A stretch of 64,000 bases of DNA, taken from Poronia punctata. Lineage: Eukaryota > Ascomycota > Sordariomycetes > Xylariales > Xylariaceae. Under the pieces are notes generated by a model. The model did no database searches. It was not told the DNA's origin and worked only from the letters and a program-made list of their open reading frames with translations. The position numbers and the translations under genes are program-made. How positions within the stretch are numbered: position 1 is the first letter of the stretch; each line of letters starts with the position of its first letter. Positions 21,028 through 33,200 of this stretch are shown piece by piece. The DNA lies in contig MU401530.1 in NCBI GenBank assembly GCA_022579005.1, positions 62,001 to 126,000 on the forward strand. The letters are read 5' to 3'.

Positions 21028-22641
21028 ATGCCGCTCGTGCGTAACCCGATCCTCCCGGGCTTCAACGCCGACCCCTCAATCCTCCGGGTCGGCGAGGATT
21101 ACTACATCGCCACATCGACATTTGAATGGTACCCCGGGGTGCAGATTCACCACTCCCGGGACCTGGCCAACTGGACCTTGGTGACCCGCCCGCTGAATCG
21201 CAAGAGCCAGCTAGACATGCGCGGTGAGCCCGACAGTTGCGGCGTATGGGCGCCTTGTCTCACTCACGATGGCGAGAAGTTCTGGCTCGTATATACCGAC
21301 GTGAAGCGCAAGGATGGTTCTTTCAAAGACACGCCTAATTACATCGTCTCTTCACCTACTATTGAAGGACCGTGGTCTGAGCCCTTCTACATCAACTCTT
21401 CCGGTTTCGACCCCTCCCTCTTCCATGACGACGACGGCAAGAAGTGGTTCGTCAACATGTTGGCAGATCACCGAGCTCGTCCCCGGTCATTTGCCGGCAT
21501 CGTGATGCAGGAGTTTGATCCGGTCGCCGGCAAACTCGTGGGGCCGAGAAAGAATATTTTCCTTGGCACCGAGCTGAACTTGGTCGAAGGCCCGCACTTG
21601 TATAAGCGGAACGGCTGGTATTATTTGCTCACGGCCGAAGGAGGAACGGGATATCACCATGCCTGCACGCTGGCGCGGTCCCGCGACATTTGGGGCCCTT
21701 ACGAAGTGCACCCCGAAAATCCCATCTTGTCGTCTAAGAACTACCCCTTGACGGCATTGCAAAGAGCCGGCCACGGCGATATAGTCGATACGCCTGATGG
21801 CAAGACTTACATGGTTCATCTTGCCGGTCGCCCTACTACACAGGAGCGCCGATGTGTGCTCGGACGGGAAACAGCAATCCAGGAGGCGTACTGGAAGGAT
21901 GACTGGCTGTATATCAAGAACGGTCCAATTCCATCGCTGTATGTTGATCTACCTGCGGAGCGGGATGACGGTCCGTATTGGGCAGAACAGAAATACACAT
22001 TCGACAGCGAGCTCCCCAAGGACTTCCAATGGCTCCGGACGCCGGAGCCAGAGCGCATATTCAAGGTGAGTGGCGGAAAACTCACTTTAACCGGGCGCGA
22101 GGCGATCGGTTCCTGGTTCGAGCAGTCGCTAGTAGCTAGACGACAGACACATTTCTCCTACGACGCCGAGACAGTCATCGACTTCTCTCCCGAGGACGAG
22201 CGGCAATTCGCAGGACTCACGGCCTACTATAGCCGCTTCAATTTCTTCTATCTTGCCGTCACGGCGCACTCGGATGGCCAGAGGGAACTTCTCATCATGG
22301 CTTCGGAGGCATCGTGGCCGCTGGGGAGACTGCGATATCCACTCGAGGAGCCGAAGACGATCCCCAATAAGGGCAAAGTCAAGTTGGCCTTGTCAATCCG
22401 CGGCCGAGAGTTGCAGTTCTGGTATTCGCTCGAGGGCGAGGAGGAGCTGCAAAAGGTCGGCCCGGTATTGGATGCTTCTATCGTGTGCGACGAGTGTGGC
22501 GGACACCAGGTGCACGGTAGCTTTACCGGCGCCTTTGTGGGAGTTGCCTGTTCTGATCTCAACGGATTGGAAATACCTGCCCACTTTGACTATTTCACAT
22601 ACCGTCCCGTCCATCACGAAACAGATAGATATGAAGTTTAG
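21028..22641 (+). CDS. GH43 beta-xylosidase / alpha-arabinofuranosidase, intracellular
   Basis: A single-exon gene of 537 residues. It should cleave xylose from the non-reducing end of xylo-oligosaccharides by inversion. The GH43 five-bladed propeller fills the first 320 or so residues. The catalytic triad is visible: Asp15 (base) in GFNADPS, Asp128 in SSGFDPSLF and Glu187 (acid) in LVEGPHLY. These positions equal those of bacterial XynB enzymes of the same length. TGYHHACTLARS and RAGHGDIVDTPDGKTYMVHLAGRP are further family blocks. The C-terminal 200 residues (from EQKYTFDSELP) form the concanavalin-like beta-xylosidase domain. ATG 21028 is the only in-frame ATG before the conserved N-terminus. 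There is no signal peptide, so the enzyme should act in the cytosol on imported oligosaccharides. Lack of introns and bacterial-like length leave bacterial origin open. Confidence 0.95.
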   Translation: MPLVRNPILPGFNADPSILRVGEDYYIATSTFEWYPGVQIHHSRDLANWTLVTRPLNRKSQLDMRGEPDSCGVWAPCLTHDGEKFWLVYTDVKRKDGSFKDTPNYIVSSPTIEGPWSEPFYINSSGFDPSLFHDDDGKKWFVNMLADHRARPRSFAGIVMQEFDPVAGKLVGPRKNIFLGTELNLVEGPHLYKRNGWYYLLTAEGGTGYHHACTLARSRDIWGPYEVHPENPILSSKNYPLTALQRAGHGDIVDTPDGKTYMVHLAGRPTTQERRCVLGRETAIQEAYWKDDWLYIKNGPIPSLYVDLPAERDDGPYWAEQKYTFDSELPKDFQWLRTPEPERIFKVSGGKLTLTGREAIGSWFEQSLVARRQTHFSYDAETVIDFSPEDERQFAGLTAYYSRFNFFYLAVTAHSDGQRELLIMASEASWPLGRLRYPLEEPKTIPNKGKVKLALSIRGRELQFWYSLEGEEELQKVGPVLDASIVCDECGGHQVHGSFTGAFVGVACSDLNGLEIPAHFDYFTYRPVHHETDRYEV

Positions 22642-25096
22642 CTTCGTCCTGCCCCCACTTACGGGTTTGTGCCAAAATATAAGGATGAGATATTGCTGCA
22701 TCAGCGGTAATCTTAACTAAGAGGTATATAGAAAAATGATATACGTTTATCCATCTAAACAGACACTTCTGTCCAGCTCGCACCCTGGCTATAGTCAGCA
22801 TATACATCAGTCACGGCCAAGTCTATACCCTCTAAACATTGTTGAGGAGATAGAGCACGATTAAACCGCCAAGCCCGCCCCCGACGTCGAGCGCGAGATA
22901 TCTAGGGATACTTGTCGACAGTCACGACTGTCATGACGCCCGCCGAACGATGGTCCTATACATGGTGGGCTGGGTGACAGACATCGTTATTGGCTCCGCG
23001 CTTGCCCTTTAGGTATTGTCCCGTATGCGAATACAGGCCTAGAGGATGAAAGGGGCATGTTGGTTATAAGTGTTACGAAAGTGCGTGCGAGCCTTTATAG
23101 CACCATGGCACACACTACGTTATCGAATGACATATGTTAGTAGCACCCGTCACACGGCGGCGAGCAGGGACTTTATCAATCACCGACAAGAGCATCCATC
23201 CAATATTACCGATGACCGACAATTCCAACAGAAATACACCGCAGCAGGGCGGTAAGTGATCGGAACAGCTGAGACATTGAGCGACGGCTACGGCCACACA
23301 CCGAGTCATATGCTAGGGCTTAGACTGTATATCCATGGCGGTGACGTGACAACCATGTGTTAGCTTGCGAGACACGAGTTCAATTGGTGGGTAATAATCC
23401 GGACGACTTCGGCATATATAAAGCTTACTGTGGGACCGGATCCGGCCACTCTCGGGCCGACGAGGCAAGGCCATCCCGTGCTGTACGAGTAGCTAACTCA
23501 GGTTGTATGTACTCGAGGTGGACATTGCGCAAGGCAAATTGGACGAACGCGCGATTTGTTGTAGGCCGTAGCAAGGGAAGGACCGTCTTCGTGGGTGGCA
23601 TCGGGGTGGACAGTACGCATGTAAGGGCAGATATGCAATATAACTCTCCTCGAAAGAAGATTATGCCGGGGCATTGCCAGTGAGCTTGTTGCGGAAGGCA
23701 GTCCGAAAACCAGATCGAGTGGCGGGAAAATGCCCAAAGTATGACGGCTATCGTCGGTCAGTTTGCATCATCTGTGTGACTCGAGCCGTCGGAGTTTATC
23801 TATGTGTTTATGTCTCGTCGTTGTCGCTGTCGCTGAGCACACTCGCGTCCGTGTGTTGATGCCTCAATTGAGGCGGATCTATCATCTGGTGTCTGGGTAT
23901 TTTTATTAGCAGGTTCCGTAAGCCAATTTAGCCTGTGGTCAACGGTAGACGCACTTGCCCAGGGCTGTCAAGCAAATACCTAACTCTGTAGGGAAATTTC
24001 AGTGGTAGATCCTGGTGACAGACCCCTGGGTCCAAGATTCTGGGGAATACCCAAGCCGCTTTGGATTGGCTTGTAATCAATCGATGGCGCTATAATTAGC
24101 AGGGTTCGAAATTGCCAATTGTCTGAATCTTCAGCTCAATATAAAATCAGTGTCTCGAATCTTCTGCGTGAGGGGCAGATGCGACATATACAGCAGTGAG
24201 AGAGGTTACTCTGGGGAAATAAGACAAGTGTCTTTTCCTCTCTCGCATTCTGCAAGAGTATCACGTGCATGCTGATATGCGAAACTCATACGCATAACTG
24301 CCTTGCTGCGGGTTACCCGTCGGTGGCCACGAACAGAATCAGTCTCGGGCGCGGATGATTCACGTTTGTGGTTCCCCACCCGACAGCCCAGGCCCAGGCC
24401 CTCGCCGAACACAATGAGGAAAGGAATGTTTGGAAGCCGCCTGCAATACCAAGATTTGGTGGGTTGAGACATGCGTATGTACAAGCCTGAAATCCTGCGG
24501 CACCCGAGTACCATGGTCGACGAAGGCTTGGCTAATTGTGCTATCTTATTTGTACTATTGAAAAAAGCAAAAGAAATAGGGGAAAAAGGAAAACAACATG
24601 TCACAGGCTTCATCCCGAAGCAGGTCCCGTTGGCAATCCGGTGGAATACATTGCCGTCATCGTATCCCTCGCCTACCACAGGACTGTCTCAGTTCATCAA
24701 TTTGGGTTGCAACCTTATTGCCTGGCATTGACGACGGAATCGTTCGATGTTGCTACTGCCGTGAAGCGTGATTGGATTGTCATCCATACCGAGCGTTCCT
24801 GCCGTAGTTATCAAATTTTCACCTACCTAGTTCCACACAGGCACCCATTGCTCAATCCAGTGACTGTCCAGTGGTGCAGGTAGTAGTGCGCAAGAAGCAA
24901 CTGCATGGGCAACGCAGAAGTAGGTGCAATCCAGGTCGTTGTACGCATATATAGGGCGTACCTGCTCCAGCTCGCTTTCACGTCCTCGGTCGGGTCATTA
25001 CCCTCATCATCTAAACTGGTTCAACGTCCCTCGGTACCAAATACAATCTCTGTCCTCGTCGCCATCCATTGAAACCTATCAAGAAACCTATTGAAA
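22642..25096. other. Long intergenic region, no gene seen
   Basis: About 2.45 kb. Several open frames of 60-157 codons overlap on both strands (for example 24206-24679 minus), but none has a domain, a good start or codon bias. A TATATAG element at about 24946-24952 lies 150 bases before the small secreted-protein gene and is its probable core promoter. Confidence 0.5.
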
Positions 25097-25796
25097 ATGA
25101 AGTGGGCCGCTACTATCGTGTCCTTAGGCCTCATCGCCAGCAATGTCATAGCTGCTCCTCTTGAGAGCGAAGCCAAGGACGACCTGAACCTCTTCAACCT
25201 TAAAATCTCTGCGTAAGTGCGGTCCCACGGTGGCTGGCAAATCTGCCGTCTATTCGTAGACCATCACTAACTTCGTGTCTAGCCCTAACAACCCGGAACT
25301 TGACGGTCGTTACCTATCACAAGAAGGCTCCGACGTAGGTCTTTACGAGGGGGACCCCTCGCCTATCCGGGTCTACAAGACCAGCAGTCAAAAGAAGGGT
25401 CGCAACCAACTTCACACATACCCCATCGGCATTGTCGACCATGCTCTTGGCCTCGTCGGGCCACCAGACTTCATGACACTTACAGACATGATAAACCCTG
25501 CGAGAGTAAAGCCGAAGGACGGCGAGGTCGCCGTATGGGATACGTTTGTTATCTCCCACGACAGATTGACTAACGATGGTCGGGGTGCCTGGCTTGCGTT
25601 CCCTGCGGCTGAGAGTAGCTGGCGGATTAAATGGTCCGACGGTCAGTGCCATGTTCTTCTCACTTTGCCCGATGCTAAGTTGTTCATCTCCCGACTAACA
25701 TATCCCCTATATGTAGGCTCTGCTTTCACGACGGAAGACTACATGCCGGTCGAAGTCTTGATGGAGAAAGAGGGCGAGGGCCGTTACAATATGTAG
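25097..25796 (+). CDS. Small secreted protein, unknown function
   Basis: Three exons, 25097-25212, 25283-25641 and 25717-25796, encode 184 residues. Residues 1-19 (MKWAATIVSLGLIASNVIA) form a signal peptide cleaved before APLES. The mature protein contains NPELDGRYLSQEGSDVGLYEG, then LHTYPIGIVDHALGLVGPPDFMTLTDMINPA, then VAVWDTFVISHD and AWLAFPAAESSWRIKWSDG. I recall this arrangement, with the HTYPIGIVDHALGLVG block, from uncharacterised secreted proteins of other ascomycetes. It has no cysteines in the mature part, unlike typical disulfide-rich effectors. The last intron (75 bases, GTCAGT to GTAG, with a CTAAC branch) is a multiple of three and open. Its retention would insert 25 residues, so two products are possible. 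Confidence 0.85.
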
Positions 25797-26636
25797 ATTG
25801 AGCGAAGTGACACACGCACGGCGAGGGGGATTCGCAGATATAGGACTCCCGATATTCCTATTGACCGCCAGTACTAGGAAAAGTGAAAAGTGAAATTTGA
25901 GATTGCCCTATTTCAGAATGATTTATTTCTCTACGTGCACGTGTCAGCACGTCTGCCCGATGAAACGCTGCCGGATGTGAGGCCCACCGTCACATTCCTT
26001 GATCTAACCGTGCCACACGCGTGCTTGAAGATTCATCATGACACGCATAAATTGTTTCGCATTCGGCTACTAGCGTGCAAGCTCCATGAGTAGATATCAA
26101 GAGCAATATATCGTTACTTATAAATCGTGACTGGCGGCTTACGAATCTCCTGCCGGTTCTAGTCTCTTGTAGCACTACGTGTACGGTGTACCCAGCTGGG
26201 AGGATTCAATTTAACTTTGTGGGATCACACAACAAGCGAGTTCATTGGTCTGTTCGGTCTGTGACCCACTATGACCAGAGAGGTGCCGTGGCTGCCGTGC
26301 TAACCCAACCTTAGCTACTATAATTGCGCCTATAATTGTTGGATGGAGGCTGTGTTAAGCGCGTGGGAATCAGTGGGCCAATTTCACCCGCGACGGGCCC
26401 CGTTCTTAGGGGGTAATGGTCAATGCCACGCAAGAATCCACCCGGCCTATCAGTCGGAACCGAGAGAGATGTCTGGGGAGGAGATATATAATCCAAAGGC
26501 CGACGTGGACGGCCCAGTCATCATTATCTGTTAGCTCGCACCGCAGAGTCCGAATGAGCGAATAGGCGCCTGATCCGAAAATATACAGAGAACGTTTGGG
26601 AATATACAAGTGATACCTGATATTCACTTCACCAAC
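25797..26636. other. Intergenic region, no gene seen
   Basis: About 840 bases of 3' and 5' flanking sequence between the secreted-protein gene and the zinc-cluster gene. No TATA box, RNA gene or repeat stands out. Confidence 0.5.
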
Positions 26637-28363
26637 ATGCCTCGTAAAGGCAATATCAAAGTCCGAACGGGTTGTTTGACTTGCAAGTACGTTACTACGA
26701 ACACCCTTGTGAGCCATAACCAAGTTGGACAAGATGAACATCTTTAGATAAGGTAGCTGACAAGCCAAAACAGAGTCCGAAAGGTCAAGTGTGACGAGGA
26801 GAAACCGCATTGCAAACGTGTGAGTGCCCTTATATTAGCAGGCCTACGATTTGCATACGAAAATGGGTCCTGCATCCAGTCGATCATCACCCAGCGATTC
26901 TCAAACAGGGCTCAAGTGGCTGACATAGATCTGTCGACCCTTTCTCGGTATAGTGCACGAGTACAGGTCGAAAATGCGACGGCTATGCGCCGCCTCCCAC
27001 AACATCATCTCTGACATGGCATCGGCCGCGGCACATGTTCCCTGATGTGAATCAGCCAGGGGAACGGCGGTGCCTCGAATTCTTCTGCGACGTCGCTGCT
27101 CCTACATTATCGGGGCCATTAGACGGTTATTTCTGGACACATCTCACAATCCAGTTCAGCCAGATGGAGCCCGCCATGCGGCATGCGGTGGTAGCTGTGG
27201 CGTCGCTGTACGAGCAGGCACACTGCAACCCGGACGCGGTTTACCTAATGCCCGACAATGACGTGGTCCTGCGCCACTATAACGCGGCCATCCACCATCT
27301 CAAAGGAATGAAGAACGAGTCCTTGGTATTGCTGGCCTGTGTCATGTTCGTCTGCATCGAGTTCCTGCGCGGGAACCGCGAGGCTGCTATCGAGCACTGC
27401 CGGCACGGCATATCCATCTTATCGAGGGTCGAGAACGCATTTCCGTGGACGAGAGAGTACCTCTCTCCTATATTCCGTCGACTAAGCATAATCCCCTTCT
27501 TCTTCTCCGTAGGCGAAGGCGATCCCCTTCCGACTTTGGGCGTGAACGATATCATGCCAGCGTCCTTTGCAAGTCTGGCCGAATCCGAATACTATCTCGA
27601 CGGACTATTGGGCCGCACGATCCGACTTGTCCGAAACGGCGACAAATACCGCGTAGGCGCCCTCAGGAACGAACCCATATCTCCGGACTTGATTGACGAG
27701 CAAAATATAACGCGGGGCCTGCTCGATGGGTGGAATGCGAGATTTCACCATTGGACGTCGCAGTCCCAGGCCCCGGTGAAACTTGATGCGGAACGCTGCA
27801 ACATGCTCATGCGTTACCAGATCTGTCGCATCTGGGTAGAGACTCCATTCTCCTACCACGAAACCGTATACGACGATTATTTATTGACGTTCTCCATGAT
27901 GATCGACTGGGCCATCCGGGTACAGAGTAGTCCCAAGTACAATTCCAACATGCCCCGATTCATCTTCGAGATGGGTTTCATGCCGCTGCTCTTCTTCATC
28001 GTCACGAAATGCCGATGTCTAGAAACGAGATTACAGGCCCTGTTTCTCATGAAGACCATGGGCGCGATCAGGGAGAATTTGTGGGATATGGTGGCCATGT
28101 TCGCGGCGGCGAAACGCATCGTCGAGATCGAGCATGGCACGAAACTGTCGGATGACGGGCTGATAATAGAAAAGCCGACTTGTCCGGGGTTCCCGCCGGA
28201 CGAGGTCAGGATACGCGACGCCACCACCGAGCCGTATCCGGTCGTGCAGATTGTTGACGGGGTGGAAGTGTGCGGTAGACTTGGTGGGTTCTATCGACGA
28301 ACGCCTGATGATGGCATTTACGTCCAGTCGGAATTCTTGCACCAGCCATCTTGGTGCAGGTAG
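26637..28363 (+). CDS. Zn2Cys6 transcription factor
   Basis: A DNA-binding fungal regulator. Three exons, 26637-26686, 26774-26819 and 26954-28363, give 501 residues. The two short first exons and the start of the third rebuild the zinc cluster: GCLTCKVRKVKCDEEKPHCKRC followed by TSTGRKCDGYAPPP. The six cysteines appear in the C-x2-C-x6-C-x5-C-x2-C-x6-C pattern expected for Zn2Cys6 factors. Joining at GTACGT (26687) and GTGAGT (26820) is needed to recover them; the long open frame alone starts too late. After a short linker, residues 60-470 form the helical middle region seen in fungal regulators (PLDGYFWTHLTIQFSQMEPAMRHAVVAVASLYEQ). No adjacent biosynthetic genes suggest a pathway, and its targets are unknown. 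Confidence 0.92.
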
Positions 28364-30296
28364 GGAAGGAATATGTATTACTGGGAACGTAAAATTCTAG
28401 CGCGTGATAATTCTCTTTCTGTGTATATAATACATCTTAGCCGAACATACGAAAGCGCATTAATATGGTTTATCTTTATCTTTGGAGATATAGAGATAGA
28501 TAGATGGGGTACTCCTTCATCGCCTCGGTAAGACAATTACTTAATTATAAAAGTACATTAATGTAAGATATCGGCTCGCCCCATTCCTGTATTTTAATCA
28601 GGCCGATGATGACCTTGTTTTCTGTCATAGTAGCTTTATTTCTCGACAATTTACGAGTAAAATCTCAATATATCATACGGATCAAGAGATTCGTCTGAAC
28701 ATGACGCTGAAGAGTGATTCGGCCCCAAGATCAAATCCAGTGGTAGTAATCAATCAAACCGTTACATCGACCTCCTCTTCTTTTCTCAACGGCGCATCGC
28801 AATGCTCACGTCGCATTCGGTAAATGGGAGGTCAAGGTAACCTTCATACTACCCCCGGATGATAACGAGATGTAGATAGGACACGTGGCTGGAACCCAAG
28901 AAAAAAAAAGAGGTAATTTTCTAATTTTCTAATTTCACTACGAAGTTATGAAGCTTATTGGGGTCCCGCAATTTATGGTTATTTTTACCTGCGAAACGTT
29001 TGAAGTAGACAAATAAGGTGGGCAGTCAGTCCCGCATTGTCCGGTGTCGACATAGGTACTCGTAGGCAGGCCTATTGAACCTTCCATCACATCAGGTCCC
29101 GATTTACGTTACGAGTCTAGGTAGCAGATTCGGGCCACGAGGTAGGTATGTAGGTAACAACGGTATTCCACGTTCTTGAAACGCGTGGGAAAAATAAAGA
29201 ACATGATTTTCACCGCTCTGTCAGATTGTAGATGGGATATCTACAACGTAGCGCTGTACATCTAATCAACGAGTAGAAGATCTAGATTCGAGTAAGGTAC
29301 CAAGGAGGTTAGCTGGTCTTCTTCTCCCCCTTGTCGCAGGAAGGGCTGCATATTGTAAGGGCGCCTGAACCTCGTAGGTAGCCCTATGAGACTACCGGTA
29401 GCACCCCGAATATTGACCCCCACACCTCCACACCTCCACAACCCTCTATTTATTATTATGTAGTACACGTATTATGCTTGTCTATTTTTAGAATCGCCTT
29501 AGGAGGTTTTGGAGCGTGGCAGGGGCTCATCTTACCTGCAAGCCACGACGGGAGTAGGTACGAATACGTGCGACTGTTCTTGGGATTAAGGAAGAGCTCT
29601 TGTAAAACAGGTTGTTAAAGGAAGGCGCGATTAGTAGGTGAGGCAGTCAAGGCATCACCTACCTACTGTAAAGGGCCTTTCGCTGGGACTATGTTGTCTG
29701 CAAAGTCGGCTCTACCCTCAATTGACAATGCATACCATCGTCGCTCGCAATGTCCATCAAACCCACAAAATTACTGGCCGGCTCATTTCAGCCCAGGTCT
29801 AACCAGCGCGCCAATCGAAACAATACATGGCCGTGCACCATACCACAAACAGAAAGGTGACGGGGAGATTTGCAGCAATGTGGGCTTCCGGCCTGTCTTC
29901 TTATCACGCGGTCAGCACAGGACTTGCAAACTTCCGTCGGCCGCCTACCCAACACCCGCACAAACACGTACATACATACTCGTAGACTAGAGTAGCTTCG
30001 CTTGAACGCCCAAGAATCTAGGTATTCCAGTCCAACAGCTTACGAAAGAAACACATTCTATCTAGGCATGGACTAGATAGCTACATACTCGTATACGAGT
30101 ACCTAACCTAGAAGAATTCCGCTGATTCTCAATTTTCTCCATATCGTTCTACAGTCAATCTCTTCTACCTCACGCTTCAACTTGTGATACCTTTCTGCGG
30201 TTTGTTTCATAATCTAAACTGGCTATAGGGGAAAACACCTGACTTAGCATCATGCCAAGCTAATAATTTACTTCTGGCCGAGAAGGAGATCCCAGC
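28364..30296. other. Long intergenic region, no gene seen
   Basis: About 1.9 kb. It includes TAGGTAGGTATGTAGG around 29140-29155 and CACCTACCTACTG at 29655, part of the dispersed TAGGTA/TACCTA motif. Open frames are short and lack family signatures. Confidence 0.5.
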
Positions 30297-33200
30297 ATGC
30301 ATGCACCCTTCGCTCAGAAAGCCTCGTACCGAGTCTTGTCGCATACATCTGAAGATTTACACGCTGAGCAGACCTTCCCTCTAGAGGATATTCAGCCATG
30401 GCGAGATAGTAGCCACCAGTATTTGCAGGGCGCATCCAGTCGTAATACCGAGTACACCCCGGCACCAGTGTGGGATAACGAAGAAAGCTCGGGCGCACAA
30501 GATGGCGGCGGCACCGCGAACAAGGGAATGTACGAAAGCTCCGACCCGAACCGTTCGTCGACGAAACCAGATTGGCTTCCCTATACTCTACGTTGGCACT
30601 GCCTTGCCTTGATATTGGCTTTCACTGTTCTCTTGGAAATCTTAGTAGCCATAGCCCATGGAGTATCCGCGCGGGGAGTCGGTCTTGTCACCGACGATGG
30701 ATCAGGAAATATTGTGGTGCTTTCCAAATTCGTCCCGACGCTATTTGCCGTCATACACGGCATTCTTTTGTCCATATTGCTCAACGATGTCAGACGAACA
30801 CAGCCATTTGCCAATCTCGCCTCTCCTTCTGGTGCGGTCGGAAAGCTGTCTATCGCATGGACAGCCAATCCGTGGTGGGAGACGCTTATTGCAAGCTTCC
30901 CAAAGCGTCGCACCAAGAGTACCAACTGGGCCATGCTGTGTGCGACGGTCGCGTTCATGTTCAGCTTCCTCCTCGTCTCGCCCTTCTCGTCGACCTTCCT
31001 CGTTTCCGAGGATGTTCGTTTTACTCAGGATGTGACCTTTTCTCAGCTTGATATAGCGCCAGCCCTACCACTCCGAGGGAACCCGCTAGCTACTACGTAC
31101 TTTCGTACCGCGAGTAATGTGCTCCAACATGTGACGACTTCGGCCTGGATCACAGATAAATACGCTGTGCTGCCCTTTTGGCCGTCGGAGGCAGGAGGCA
31201 GCGCACCGCTGGGACCTATCATATCCGATTCGGTTCAAACGTGGACAGCCAAGACAACGGTTTTTAGCGTAGAGATGACTTGTGAGAAAATGGACCTCGT
31301 CGAGTCGCGTCCTATGGACTGGCACAGCCCGGAGTTCACAGTCCCGGTCGAAGCATATTTGGCCCGGCTCATGTCCCCATCAGGATGTACTCTTAACTTG
31401 ACCCTCCCACTGGGGACTGACATTGCTGGCGGTGGAGCGGTCTGGTCTGACATGCAGAAGTTCAACAGTAGCGACTTTTCCGATGGGTTCAATAGCCCAT
31501 GGGACCTTCACGACTGTCCCCAGGACGATATCTTTTTCATGACCAAGCGCTTGTACGACGCGACAGCGAAGAATGCCACAATCGTGGGCCAAACGTGTTA
31601 CACCCATTACTACAAGGGAGAGCCGAGCGTGACTGTGAGCCTGGCCAACACCAGTTCCTCAGTCGAGATAAACGAGCCCGAGTACATGTCTACTCGGGAG
31701 CCGATTCCTAGAACCGTGGCAGACCTACCCTCGTTTGAACGCGTTTTCATGAACGTCACGAGTTGGAACATACATCTGAAGAAGCCAGCGTCAGCGAAAC
31801 GTGCCTTTGCTTCGGGCCCGGCTGTCCTCTTGTCGGCTGTATATGACTTTTCAATCGAGGATATGATGAGTGATGCTGCCTTGACCCAGAACATGGGGCG
31901 TATCAAGCAGCGATTCTTTGGCGAGTTATGGCGTGACGTCTTTGATAGAGCGTCGGACCGTCATACAATGCCAGAGCCGGGGACGATCGCGGAGACGAAG
32001 CGTCGAATAGTGGTAGTGCCGGCTGCGGCTATCATACTGGAGGTCTCGCTATTCCTGCAGATTATTTTGTTATCTTCCGTTCTCGTCGCAACACGGCTCA
32101 CTAGGCGGCCACTTGGCCTCTTTTTCGATCCAGCCCCGCCGATCCGTGTAGCCCAACTTATTTCAAGCGATGCGAGCACGTTACAGTCACTCGAAAACTT
32201 ACACGGCGCGGCAACCTCGAAAGAACTGGCCCTTTCACTCTCCGAGAAGAAATACCTGTTAAGTAATGGCCAAATCCACCTGATAGGGCCTGAAATCCCC
32301 GAGGGACAGCCTACCAAGCTCACTCCACGGACGCACGAGTTGCGGCATAATGCGCTGTCAGATTCGGTCCGTGGGGAAAACCAATCATTTGCCTTTTCGG
32401 TTTGGATGCTCATCAGTCTAATCTTGCTGCTTGCGGCTGCGTTGATCACGATAGCGTACCTCTACTGGTTCTCGGATGCTATTGGATTATACCAAACCGC
32501 GTTCGTCTATGCGTTCGACGTCTCGGTTGGCGGGTTCGATCTCGGGGATGTAAATCCAGCCTCGCTCGTCACGACCCTAGTGGCAGTCAGTATCGGACTT
32601 TGGTGGGGTGCTCTCGACTCGGTGCTTCGGAGGGTCCAACCGTATCTGGCTCTTGCCAAAAAGCCCATCTCTAGGTCCGGATCAGAAGCAGTGTATATCT
32701 CGTATGGTTCGTCCTATTTGCTATGGGCAACTCTGAGAGCAGTGAAGCGTAGCCACTGGATATTGGCTCTGGTATGCACTGGTGCGTTTCTGGCCGAGAT
32801 ATGTAAGTAATAGGCTATTCGGATCTGATCCTCTCGTGCGCTGACCGACTCTCTAGTCACTATCGCCATGTCGTCGCTCTGGACGCGGGAGAACGGCGCA
32901 TTGCCCTCCGTCTTCGAGGTGCCGAGACAGCTCGAACTCCGGCATGCCCCGCAGCTCTCACCCGGGACAATTCAGTTCACAACTGCGGCCGGGAATTATA
33001 AACAGAATGCCCTTGCAGAGCTGTTTGGAAACATGAGGACTTCATGGATTTATGGGGCCGCAATACAGACTTCCCTCAATGGGTCGGAGCCAGCGTGGAG
33101 CTCAGACGGCTGGAGCTTTGTCCCGTACGACCTGTCTTCGGTACCTTCAATAGCTCGTCAAAACATTGGAAACCGCACAGAAGTTCCGATGTCTTCAACG

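Noticed and set aside
24206..24679. 157-residue minus-strand open frame
   Set aside because: No family signature, mixed codon use and overlap with another frame on the plus strand; probably chance.
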